Origin: Ianthella basta
Taxonomy: Eukaryota; Porifera; Demospongiae; Verongiida; Ianthellidae
Direction: 5' to 3'
NCBI GenBank assembly: GCA_964019415.1
Contig: OZ025870.1
Coordinates: 7,620,915 to 7,684,914, forward strand
DNA: 64,000 bases
A model generated the notes under the pieces. That model searched no databases, had not been told where the DNA came from, and worked only from the letters and a program-made list of their open reading frames with translations. Each line of letters starts with the position of its first letter. The first letter of the stretch is position 1. The position numbers and the translations under genes are program-made. Shown here piece by piece: positions 15,201 to 24,248 of the stretch.

Positions 15201-18200
15201 GTAATATTATTCATTGTCATTGTTGACCACTCATCACCACATCTTGCTTGTACCATTCTATCTCTCTATATAAATAGAAGTCAGGCAGAACCTTTGTCCC
15301 TATTATTCTTGGGTGACCAGGAATGGATGGCCACCAAACTTGCCCAGCACTTTGATGCCGTGATGTAGGCTGCACAACAAGATTAGTGTTCCTCAATAGT
15401 TGATGGTCGAGGAGGAGGCAGCGAACGAGTTTTTGAGAAAACGCGTTTACTGAGTCTTCCCTTGTCTGGCAACGGTTTGTCACCAAACTTTTCAGAGGCT
15501 GCTCACTATACCTCAGAGTGTCACCAGGGAAGAGTTGTTAGGATACGGCTACTCTTGCTGCTTACAGTGGGGCTAAGCTTGAACACAATTTGTGCACCTG
15601 TCTCCACTGGCAGCTGCTGCTGGATTGTGACCAAACTTTACCAATCAACCCAGCCATTGTTGTACCTTGTGGCAATGGGTCCCATCTTTGTAAAAAGCTC
15701 AATCAGGTATCAGGTAATCAGGTATCTTATTTATACTGGGGAGCCTTTAGCCATACAGGCTATTCTCCCAGGCACCCATTAGAGAAAAGTAAGAAAGAAA
15801 ACAAAGTACAATGCAGAAAATGGTAATAATAGTGTTGCAAATGAAATTGTCAATTGATGATTTTATGCATCATGCTAGAAAATATGAAAGTCAGATGTCA
15901 TGCGTGCGGACAAGCAGATAAGAGTTAGGAAAATTCAATTCTGAAAATATCAATTCTGAGCTGCGCAAAGATGGTTCATCACCAGCCACCTGACAGCCAC
16001 CTTTAATCAATGGAAGTTGAGCTGGAGCAAACCTGTTGTGATGGAGAGCGAGAGGATGGTTTGCTGTGACATCTGTAACAAGTAGTACCATGACTTCTGT
16101 ATTGTTGCACCACCACTGGTGTGGAACATGGAAAGTGGTTAACTTTAAACAAGTAATGCTTGCATATTTCAACAATCCTTTATATGTATGTATTCCTTCT
16201 TTCTGTCCTTTATATAAAATTATTATTCCTTCATTCGTCCTTTATGTTGTTCCTTCATTACCTGACAGTGTATACACATAATACATTGGAGTATTTGTGC
16301 AAATTAATCTTTGCTGGGGGGTTCCTAAATTATGAGAGTGTCCCCATAATTATTTATAATTATGGGGACCTGGATTCCCATTCTTGAGGATCCCCATTCT
16401 CATATGACACCCTCTTTCTTCCTGTGTCTAGGAGCGGATGACCACCAAACTTTCCCAGATCTACAGCATTGAGCCATAGAGTGCACCGTAGTGTTGATGT
16501 TCTCTGTTAGCCTAGAGCTAAGGAGGGAGCAAAAAAGAGTTTTGGCAATTTTGTCTGCCAAGATCCTGGGTACAGGAACAGCTTGCCATCAAACCCACCC
16601 CTTCTATTGTCTATGATCAAACTTTGACAGGGACACCATTGAGTGTCACAAAGGGAAGCTCAAGGCTTGGGGGAATGGGTGTATGGGGCCAAGCTCAGGG
16701 CTTGCTGAAGGCGGGCATTGCAGCTAGTTGTTTGTTTGTAATAATTAGTTCGAAAAGGATGAGAGAGCATGCCACTGATAGAATAGTGGCCTAATACGTT
16801 TCAATGTTATATAGTGATGGTTTGTTCCTTTTCATTGAGGGCCTTAATAGTGTCATCCAGGCTAGCTGCTCGCCTACATTGAATAAGATGAAGTAATTAG
16901 CGCACGCGTGTGTGTATGTGGTGTGTGTGCTGGGTGTTTGCATGCTGTGCTCTTGCCTGTGCATTGTGATGACATACTTACCAGGAATTCTCTTACACAG
17001 CAGTCAAAGAGCAAAAGAGCAAAGTTTCAAATTGGGGTGGTGTACTATGTATAGCTAGTTAATAGAGTTGTAGTGGTAAAGAAGACCAAATTTCTGCTGG
17101 TTGGTGCTCAAACTTGGGTGTTACCATACCATTATGTGATTTCCAACATGACATGATGACATACGTACAGTACATGCTATAGACCTTCATCCATGTTGTT
17201 TGTACTCATCATTGTAGTAATATGTACTATATACTCACTCTCAGGCTGGCCAAGAATGGAGGCTTGTGTTGCAGTACCTGGAAAGCGAAGGTGTTCCTAT
17301 TCATAAGGACTTCCCTATCCTTGACCAGTCTGTATTGAGACCTTTGAAGTTTGATGAGCGCCGACATTGCTGTCTCAATGCTGAACTGAAGTATTTATAC
17401 ACTGCTGTCACCAGAGCCAAGTGTGATCTGTGGATCTATGACACTGACCCTGCAAAGCACAGTCCAATGTACTACTTTCTGATGAAGAAAGGGCTTGTGC
17501 AGTCCTTGTCAGTGTCAGACATGACTAGTGTAGACGTTGAGAAAGTGTTTGTGCAGGAGTCATCCCCAGAAGAGTGGAAATCCAGAGGAGATTACTTCAT
17601 GAAGAAGAGTCTGTGGGAGCCAGCACAAAAGTGCTATGGCAAGTGTGGTGAGAGGGTACTAGCTATGGAAGCTAAAGCCTTTCTCTTAGTGAGCATGGCT
17701 AGAAAGCCAGTGAGCGACCCAAGGTATCTCGGCAGCTTTGTCAACAGGCTGCAGAACTGTTCTTGCAGTGTGCAACAAGCCCTGACAATCTCTTTCAGAG
17801 ACATTTGAAGAATGCTGCTACCTGCCTCTACAACAGCAAGGAATGGCACACTGCTGCTCAGTTGTATGAAAGCATACAAGAGGTTAGCTCGGAAAGCACA
17901 GTGTGTTCCTCCATGGCTGTGACGTGTGATAATTAAGATTAACTTAATGTCATTGGGTATGTAGTGTGTCCTTCTATATGGAGATTTCATGTATACCCCA
18001 GTAATAATATTATTACATAAGGCACACATGCGCACTGCCTTGGAAGAGAAACATGGTACAATGAGAAAAAAGGAATAAGGAAACAACAGGTCATATACTA
18101 AATGTACAACAAGTTGCATTGCCTAAATACATAATTATGTTACTGCAGTCACACACACATTGGCTATATCACAGTTGGCCTTCCGTGATGGCACGGTCAA

Positions 18201-21200
18201 AATCAATGCCACAGTCAACTGGCCGTCTGGATGATCTCGATCCTCTGATTGCCCTGACTGCTGAACGTAAGAGGGCAAGTGAGATGCAGCACGTAATCAG
18301 GTACATGATCTGTGAAAAAGGGATCTGTTTCTTGTCAGAGAAAGTATTGGCAATTGTTTTAAGAAAGATGGTACACTCCCTTGCCATACCTCCAGTGGAA
18401 GCAAAGACCAACGGTGTGAAGACTCCATGTTCAACTTCTCTCACCCTTTCAGCATATTGTCTCTTCTTCTCTTGCTCATGCATGTGGTATACCCCAGTCA
18501 GCTACAACTGGGGGACTATTCAAGCTTTGTTATTTCCAGGACTGGATGATTTTGTAATCATACCCTGTTGGGTGTTGGTGTGTATTCGAAGATGAAGTAC
18601 AAACTCATGGAGAGTGATATCCCATGCACATTGTTGAGAGGAAGATGACCAAATTACATTAGCATGCATGAAATGATGAGGAGGCTGTCCTGCCAAGATG
18701 GCTCTTTTTGTGGCTTAAAGCTGACTGTGAAGTGGTAGGCTTGATTGCATGCCAAGGTGCTAAGTTGATGCGTTTGGCTCCATGCGGAAGAGAGTTCCAT
18801 ACAGTGCACATTGCCTGCATTCCATAGAACAGTTAGCACAGAAGTCAAACTGGTGATGGACAAAATGAGAAGCTGTTCCTTCGCACAATGCTTTTCATGC
18901 ATATTTGTACCAATTCTTACTCAGTATGCAAGGTTTGGTTATAACTATTAAGTGTTCATGTCCTGCTAGTTGTTTCTGTGTCTGATAGTCTCCTAGAGCA
19001 AGGTACTACAGTAGGTGATACTGTAGAGTAGATTTCAGAATGGTTGGCCAAAATGGCAAATGAGCAAATGGCCAAATGGTGTGACGTCACTTTTAGTTTT
19101 ACTGCTTGCCATTATGTCACACCTATAAAATGTCCAGCATTGATTTTTTCTATGGATGTCATGCCAATTTGCCATTTTCCCTGTGAACAACCAGTCTGTA
19201 ATTGACTGTAAGTTCCCAGGGATGATGCAGTGGTGACCAAGTGAAGTGAGGTCACTATTTCATCATCCTGTGGGAACTTACTATCTAAGAGCCAAGTTCT
19301 AGGTGACTACAAGGTGGGAATCTTTTAGCCACAGAGTAGAGAAAAATGGAATACATAGCTGAATAGTGGAATATAGAATAGTTGAATAGTGTATAAAAAT
19401 ATAAAAGAGGGGGGATGCCTTGTACTCAAACAAGTGTTGCTAGCATGTGTTTGTGCCCGGAAAAGTTTCGAAGTTCAAACGAAACCAGGGAAATGGGTAT
19501 GTTGAATGCAGCACTGTCTTTCTTCCTTGATCCTATTGGCTGCAAAGTACAATTGTATGTGCTCCAAGTTCTACAAGATGGACTCGTTCTCTGCGCAGAC
19601 TGCCTCTATTCTCTCACAGCTTCACCCATCATAAAACTTGAGAAAGATGCCAAAGATGCTTGAAAGTGTAAAGCAGTCAGACACAGAACACGAACACCAA
19701 ACCCAGGCACCCAGTGACTTGGAACACAAAGCAGCAAGTCTTTAACAGCAACTTCAAGAAAACGAGGCACAATGCTTGCCCTGAACATTGGGCAACAACA
19801 TGTGTTACACAACACATCATACTGAATGATGCAATGCACAAGAGCCACATGAACACTAAAATCAAGAATACAATTACAAGCAAGCACCCAAGGTGAAGTA
19901 AGAAAGCATATTGAGCAAGTACGTATAACCAAGCATGTGCAATACTAGGCAAGCATCCATAATAAGCAGATACATGCACATCTCCACACTCCCTCCCCCT
20001 TAAATGAAAGGTTGCAATATTGTGCAGTAGCATAACAGTGGGTTAAGTAACAGTGGCCGGGGAATGAAAGCTAGATCAGAGGAGGTGAACCAGAAATTAG
20101 CTACATGCCCGAGAGATAACTGGCTTGTTGCTGTTCGACCAGAAACAATATGTGCTTGAATCAATCTGCTGAATGTGCTAGATTGCAATTACTGTAGAAA
20201 TCGGATGACTAGCTCTTCAAACATATGCTATACAAATACTTAATACTGAAACAATGAACCATGTGCAGTTACTCTTCTAAATGGTCTCCACGATGACACC
20301 CACTTGTAGTACATTTGCATGAGGAAATTGCCTTCTAATGATATGGAACACTTGCTAGCTCTGTGTGCTGTTTAATCCTCTAAGTCTCACTGTGTACATC
20401 TGCATGTGTAAGTATGTGTCTGTTTGTCTGTCTGTAGTTGTGTGCTTGTGTGGTGTGAGTGTGAACATATGGTGTATGTATAATGTGTGTTTGCATGCAT
20501 ACGTCTGTAGGTGAGTGTGTGTACATGTGGTATGTGTGTATGATGTGTGTGCATTTACACGTGTTCATGTGTGAGTGCACTCTTGTGTGCATACAGTACA
20601 TGTGTGTTTGCATATGTGTGCTGTGGTGAGTAGGTACACATGTGTGTATGTTTGTGTGTGCATGTGGATGATGTAGTGACTGAACGGAGCAAGTACGTAC
20701 TTTGAATTGGACCAGTACTCTGGTAGCTCATGTTTTAACTCAATTGCTTGTTCTTACTCCTTGCTTCATGCAGTATTCAAAGGCCTTGACATTGTATCAT
20801 CGAAGTCAAAACTGGAAAAAGGTTGCTGACTTACTTGAGAAGCAAGGAAAGTACCAGGAATCCTTCAACTATTTGCAATCAACTGGCAAATATCTCCAAG
20901 CATTGAAGAAAGTTCTGGATTTCAAGCAGAGAGGCATTGAGGTAACCTATACTGGTCTCACTGTAGAAGATTTAGCTTACAGAACAGCCAGACATCACCA
21001 GAACAGACAGGAACTTAAACTGATGAAAGAGAGTATTGATCTGTTACCAGATGTTGATGATAAGGTAAGGCTATTCAAAGCAGCAAGGCTCTACAGAGAG
21101 GCAGTTACCCTCCTGGTGAAAGAGGATCTTCTTGAAGATGCATTTAGGATTCTAGCTGCTCAGAATGAGTATAATGTAGGTATTAAACTAGCAACCAGCA

Positions 21201-24200
21201 AAGACCAAGGTAAACAAGTGCTTAGATTCCTTCTCATGAAAGCCCGTGCCTTGCCTGTGGTGCGGCATGCAATTAGAGAGATTTGTGCCTTTCAAGAAGA
21301 GCTTGACCCATCAGCAGCTGCTCCAGATTTGTCGCGGTTCAAGGAAGAGCTGAAGACTGACTTGTTGCCCATTCTAGGGGAAATGTCCGCAGCTATTAAC
21401 AAGTATCACTTGATGAAGGAATGTCCATTGCTGTGCATGGAAATGACCATTCTAGAGTGCATCTGTCACTTAGATGCAGCTAAGATGAGAAGGCAAACGT
21501 CTTCACCAAATGTGTTTGGAATGGTTGAGCAAATGAGGATCTGGATTGGATTGGAGTTGGCCAACCACACCACCTGGCAATCTGATAACATGAAAGTCAT
21601 CTTGGGGCAATGTGAAGCTGTTGTGGACTGTTTCTGCCAATTGATTCGAATAGGTGATATTGCTACAGATATTAGTGAGACCACCTGTAGTCTTCAGGAT
21701 TGGTACTGCATTCAGAAGGATGTTAGTTCTGTTGTCATCCCTAAGGAGCAGGATGTGTGGGTAAGCTTTGGTGAATGTGTGATACCAAACACTGTGACAG
21801 ACGAAGGTGCCTTGAAACTTGACAGCTCAAAGGTAATTCGCCAGTTGAAGTTTCATATGTATCACTCTCTGAAGTGCTGGTTGAATATTTGCAAGAAAGC
21901 AGTTGATAGGCAGGCTACATTGCCTTCCTTTGATGCCTACCACCATGTGATATCTGATTGGACTACTGGTCACTTGTTGGAGGCTGGACCAATGCAAGAC
22001 TTCCTTAGATGCTGTTGTTTAGTAGTTTATCTAGATATGGTCAGATCAAATGCTGTTGTTCTGGAAGCCTTAGTACTCAACTCCAACTTGGACTTGATCA
22101 TCTGCGAAATGCAGGAGAGGTCTCTCAGTATCTTTGCAGAGAAGCTACTGGTGAAGGAGGCAGATGTTCATGAACGTGGAAAGAAGTTGAAGAGGAGAGT
22201 GAATGAATTGCTAGCAGGCAAGGAACTTGACAAAGTAATTGATGCCTTTCCTATTAAGTACAGTGAAACTGGAGAGAAATCAAGGAGAGCCCTCCTTTCT
22301 TACTTTGCACCTGAAACATCTGTCTACCTTCCATTGAGTCGCATGCACCTTGTGCTGCTTGATGAGTACCCAGTAGTGAAGGAGGTACTTTTGTCCCAAT
22401 ACCTGCCTTTTGCCTGCCGTGATGTCAATGCATTCATGTCTGCGTGGTGGATGAAAGGAAGCAATGAATTGTTGCAATGTATGGTAAGAACAGATGTCAG
22501 TGATGGCTGTCATTTGGATGACCATGGTAAAAGCATCCACTGCTTCTTACTCTGGATTAAAGCTTGTAGTTTGTTTAACTTGCCTGACCCAAAGCCACTA
22601 GCTTTCTGCAAAATTCTGTGTGATCGCTTCTTTAGTTTTGTGATCCAGCGGAACTCGGTGAAGAAGTTTGACCTTGTGAATGCCCTCGTCATTTTGGAGC
22701 TCCTAACTGCAACATTGGTTGCAATGCTGTCTTGCCAAGAAAGTATCTTAAGAATGCAAATGAGTACCTTTCCTAGATGTGTTCCTTACCTGTATGAGCA
22801 TGTTGTACAGCTTTTTGATGATTCACGCTCAATGAGAGTAAAGGGGAAGGGAAAGGCCTTCCGCTTGATGAATGTTGTTTACCAAGGTGTGCATCAGGAT
22901 CGAAATGTTCAGCAGATGGAAAGTGAAGCACGTCACCTCTTGATTGATGTGATAGAGGTAATTCTTGGAAAGCGCTTCAAAAACTACAATGTACTCAAGT
23001 ATGTGATACTTGGAAAGAATAATGTCAGGAATGGGACACTGAGGAGATACAGTATACTGCTTCTCACTCTATTGGGAAATTTTGAATTCTTTGGACAATC
23101 CGAGTGCTACCAGTACCGATTTGAGTTGGTTGGTGTTGTTCAGTCAGCTACAGCTGGGATTACTGGCAAAGAGCCTGGAGACAAAGAGGTTTTGGAGTTG
23201 TGCAACTATCTCTGTGCAGCAGTACAAACTGCAACCTGTACCAGTGATCTGTTCCATTTTGCTTCTCAGCTTTGCTGCTTTGGCGAAAATAAACTTGCCA
23301 TGATTCAAAGTAATGTTGCAGAGTGGACCTTAAACTTCCAGCCTGTCCACTTGGATGCAGTGCCCAATGTGCCATTTCTTAAACTCCTTTTCGCTGCTCA
23401 TCCAAATATCATGTCTTTGCCTCCACCATCTCCATATTTCCCTCCAGTGGCACACTCTGGAAACAGTGAAACATCTGGGCCAGATTCAGCCGAGGTCTTT
23501 TCATCCATAGATATTGATTCTAGTGAACCTTTTATTTCCAGTTTTAATCAGGCTTCTGAGGACGCTGCTAACATATCCTATGACTATGAAGAAGAGGAAG
23601 GTATCCCTGCACTCGATATAGATGAACAGGCAGCAGATGTCTCTTCAGAGAAGGAGTTCATCAAGAGTGGATGGTGCAGTGCTTGTGGTGTGGAGGTAGT
23701 GAGTGCACAGCACCCTAATCCTAATCCTGAACTGATGAAAGAGCACGGCGAGACGCCAACGGCCAGTGATACCATTCAACACCATATTCAGTCAACAGTG
23801 CATACAGACAATGTGAAAGGATACAGGGAATTTGATGAACTGAAGAATTCCTACCAGCAGAATGGTTTGCCACTAGCAAATGCCATTCTGAATCACCCGA
23901 AGGCACCAAAACAATACAATGTTCGACAATTTGACAAGCTGATTGACAAGTTGCAGAAATTGTATCAGCAGCTACAGGATGTGCTGACTCCCAATGTGGC
24001 AGGAGAAACCTCTCGTCAGTTTTGGAGTGGAAAGTGTTACTTGTTAAAGTCTCGAGCTAATGAAGTGGAGAGGTGTGTTGAGCAGTTGAAAGGGATGCTG
24101 CGAGAGGTGGAGCCAGTGGCAGCCAGCCAGGTTCGTCAGGAGTCTAGATGACATTGAAGATAATTTGGAGCTCAAGCAACTAGCTCCAGAGCCAGCTGTT

Positions 24201-24248
24201 AATATACTTGAAAAGACAGTGAAGAGGCACAAAGAGAAGCACAAGTAA
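61..24248 (+). CDS. TRANK1: TRANK1-like TPR/ankyrin/UvrD-type helicase protein (5' partial, possibly defective)
   Basis: Large multi-exon gene resembling TPR and ankyrin repeat-containing protein 1, a roughly 2,900-residue animal protein that joins TPR and ankyrin repeats to an SF1 (UvrD/Rep-like) helicase module. Exons I can place: 61-226, 6213-6946, 7665-7839, 8247-9470, 9914-12619, 17245-17882 and 20774-24150 (or to 24248). Splice phases agree at every junction except 12619 to 17245. Visible elements in order are a TPR-like helix pair, degenerate ankyrin repeats, a canonical ankyrin repeat, Walker [10 protein letters not shown], Walker B VDEVQD, a GDSAQ motif, the [15 protein letters not shown] motif-VI block, and a long helical C-terminal part. 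About 3,000 codons are present, so most of the gene is here and only the 5' end is missing. Motifs IV to V are absent, one exon needs a frame change near 17,710-17,735, and the C-terminus is ambiguous. It may therefore be a pseudogene, or the assembly may be faulty. Its molecular role is poorly known even in vertebrates. Confidence 0.85.
1000..3440 (-). mobile_element. Decayed Ty3/gypsy retrotransposon pol
   Basis: Minus-strand pol of a Ty3/gypsy (Metaviridae-type) LTR retrotransposon, read from about 3,400 down to about 1,000. In order it shows reverse transcriptase with the catalytic YLDD box (about 2,880), RNase H ([14 protein letters not shown], about 2,420), the integrase zinc-binding domain with its His pair ([20 protein letters not shown], about 1,770) and the integrase core (DNGT near 1,430). 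The segments lie in different frames and are broken by frameshifts and stops near 3,120, 2,690, 2,460 and 2,120, so it cannot make a protein. I see no LTR pair around it. It lies antisense in an intron of the TRANK1-like gene. Confidence 0.88.
3440..5146 (+). mobile_element. 5'-truncated, decayed non-LTR retrotransposon (LINE)
   Basis: Plus-strand non-LTR reverse transcriptase fragment. An open segment at 3448-4137 carries RT motifs ([37 protein letters not shown]). The active-site box that should read (F/L)ADD is LLADNT here, so one catalytic aspartate is lost. Further pieces in shifted frames follow at 4263-4532 and 4534-5007. The last ends in a zinc-knuckle-like [19 protein letters not shown], typical of LINE C-termini. 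The 3' end is a short tetranucleotide tail, (TGAT)n at 5,121-5,146, as in CR1/L2/RTE-like elements. The 5' end is missing and abuts the gypsy remnant. Confidence 0.85.
5143..5779. repeat. Foldback element with 63-bp terminal inverted repeats
   Basis: Positions 5143-5205 and 5717-5779 are inverted copies of each other with only a few mismatches (both read TGATATAGATGGCCGC at the outer end). Between them lies a second, perfect inverted repeat at 5259-5303 (CCCGACTCCTCTTTA around a TA run). The rest of the interior resembles the dispersed repeat seen again at about 15,265-15,720 and 16,370-16,740. No transposase is encoded, so it would be non-autonomous. Confidence 0.7.
5780..6128. repeat. Dispersed repeat copy (tandem neighbour of the foldback)
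   Basis: Contains the same phrase types as the other family copies: CAGAACTTTGTCCCGCC, GAATGGATTGCCACCTAACA, and a closing GGGCTTGCTGAAGGC then GCAGCTAGT. The closing phrase recurs at about 16,697-16,735. No coding capacity is seen. It ends about 85 bases before the next TRANK1-like exon. Confidence 0.55.
6213..6946 (+). CDS. TRANK1-like exon, helical repeat region
   Basis: Exon bounded by an acceptor TTCTGTTAG at 6212 and a donor GTG|GTAAGT at 6947. The frame is open from phase 1 and encodes about 245 residues, mostly helical. It includes ankyrin-like stretches such as [15 protein letters not shown] and [13 protein letters not shown], then a TPR-like end ([19 protein letters not shown]). 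It ends in phase 0 and joins the exon at 7665 without a frame change. Confidence 0.75.
7665..7839 (+). CDS. TRANK1-like short exon, TPR-like
   Basis: Acceptor CATACTGCAG at 7664 and donor GAAG|GTGTGT at 7840. The 58 codons ([20 protein letters not shown] onward) form an amphipathic helix pair like the TPR units either side. Entry is phase 0 and exit phase 1, matching both neighbouring exons. Confidence 0.7.
8247..9470 (+). CDS. TRANK1-like exon, degenerate ankyrin repeats
   Basis: A 1.2-kb exon from an acceptor ATGCAG (8246) to a donor CACAG|GTAAGT (9471). It encodes about 408 residues with repeated ankyrin-like units: [19 protein letters not shown] with [30 protein letters not shown] with LEYLVSHYQ, and a closing [15 protein letters not shown]. 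The repeats are spaced further apart and are more diverged than in classical ankyrin proteins. It exits in phase 1. Confidence 0.8.
9914..12619 (+). CDS. TRANK1-like large exon: ankyrin repeat and N-terminal half of UvrD-like helicase core
   Basis: A 2.7-kb exon between an acceptor CTCCTGCAG (9913) and a donor CAAG|GTGAGC (12620). It opens with an ankyrin repeat ([20 protein letters not shown]) followed by a Lys/Glu-rich linker. Then comes a conserved block with [21 protein letters not shown], the nucleotide-binding Walker [10 protein letters not shown] (about 11,263-11,290), the Walker [16 protein letters not shown] (about 12,418) and the motif-III-like [12 protein letters not shown] (about 12,490). 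These are the order and spelling expected of the first RecA-like domain of TRANK1 relatives. The exon ends in phase 1, whereas the next recognisable exon starts in phase 0. At least one exon therefore seems to be missing after it. Confidence 0.88.
13830..13937. repeat. Large imperfect hairpin with GGGTGC-TTCG-CACCC-type tip
   Basis: The arms of about 38 bases (13,830-13,868 and 13,901-13,937) are inverted copies, for example GTGCAGTTAATGCGGTACAG against its complement on the left. They enclose a second small palindrome, CTCGGGTGCTTCGCACCCTC, at about 13,874. The tip is shared with the hairpin at 57,040-57,090. Confidence 0.7.
15265..15720. repeat. Dispersed repeat copy
   Basis: Homologous along its length to about 5,290-5,715. 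Both share TGTAGGCTGCACAA, the phrase GAGTTTTTGAGAAAAC (or close variants), CACCAAACTTT and a TTGTGCACC block in the same order. No coding capacity is seen. It lies in the TRANK1-like intron. Confidence 0.6.
16340..16369. repeat. 30-base near-perfect palindrome
   Basis: Arms of 14 bases (GTCCCCATAATTAT and ATAATTATGGGGAC) are separated by two bases. It could extrude as a cruciform or be the tip of a foldback element. Function unknown. Confidence 0.75.
16370..16740. repeat. Dispersed repeat copy (third)
   Basis: Shares ACCACCAAACTTTCCCAG, GAGGGAGC and the closing GGGCTTGCTGAAGGC ... GCAGCTAGTT with the copies at 5,290-6,128 and 15,265-15,720. Diverged, with no coding capacity. Confidence 0.5.
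17245..17882 (+). CDS. TRANK1-like exon: helicase motif VI and TPR region, with internal frame break
   Basis: The acceptor CTCTCAG ends at 17244 and translation runs in phase 0. It contains helicase motif VI ([20 protein letters not shown]), followed by helical units ([20 protein letters not shown]). The frame then ends in unrelated residues and a TGA at 17,806-17,808. A different frame, open from about 17,723, gives [14 protein letters not shown] and [20 protein letters not shown], which clearly continues the protein to a GTTAGC donor at 17883. Either one base is lost near 17,720 or the 26 bases 17,710-17,735 (GTGAGC to GGCAG) are removed as a micro-intron, which restores the frame exactly. 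Exit is phase 0, matching 20774. Confidence 0.75.
18169..18483 (-). pseudogene. Retroelement ORF remnant (C-terminal region)
   Basis: A minus-strand open frame reads [20 protein letters not shown], then [20 protein letters not shown], then [12 protein letters not shown]. This wording is typical of the region after the reverse transcriptase in ORFs of retroelements common in sponge and cnidarian genomes. Only this fragment is present, antisense in a TRANK1-like intron. The exact family is uncertain. Confidence 0.6.
20390..20670. repeat. TG-rich low-complexity tract
   Basis: Alternating TGTGTG stretches interrupted by CATG and TACAT, lying just before the acceptor of the last TRANK1-like exon. 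Antisense frames here (His/Thr-rich) are artefacts of the repeat. Confidence 0.7.
20774..24150 (+). CDS. TRANK1-like 3' terminal exon, long helical C-terminal region
   Basis: A 3.4-kb exon with acceptor TTCATGCAG at 20773. It begins [20 protein letters not shown] and continues with TPR/clathrin-repeat-like helices ([20 protein letters not shown]), then about 900 residues of the conserved but unnamed TRANK1 C-terminal region. An acidic disordered stretch follows ([17 protein letters not shown]), with a CxxC pair in [10 protein letters not shown] and a helical tail. The frame closes at TGA 24,149-24,151 after VRQESR. The +1 frame stays open from there to TAA 24,246-24,248 with a Lys/His-rich tail ([12 protein letters not shown]), so the true end is uncertain. 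Confidence 0.85.

Larger units (their letters stand above)
12620..17244 (+). other. Repeat-rich intron where helicase motifs IV-V are missing
   Basis: No exon matching the second RecA domain (an NYRS-type motif IV and an EFDD-type motif V) can be read in any frame here. The phases of the flanking exons (1 out, 0 in) do not match, which implies at least one missing exon. What is visible: a 108-base hairpin at 13,830-13,937, dispersed repeat copies at about 15,265-15,720 and 16,370-16,740, and a 30-base palindrome at 16,340-16,369. The remainder is AT-rich sequence without recognisable genes. Confidence 0.6.
17883..20773 (+). other. Intron of the TRANK1-like gene
   Basis: The flanking exons join in phase 0. 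Apart from the retroelement remnant at 18,169-18,483 and a TG-rich tract at about 20,390-20,670, I see no further exon or gene. An open frame at 19,415-19,663 has no recognisable domain. Confidence 0.55.

Noticed and set aside
19415-19663. 82-codon open frame in a TRANK1-like intron
   Set aside because: No family resemblance, and the flanking exons already join in phase.
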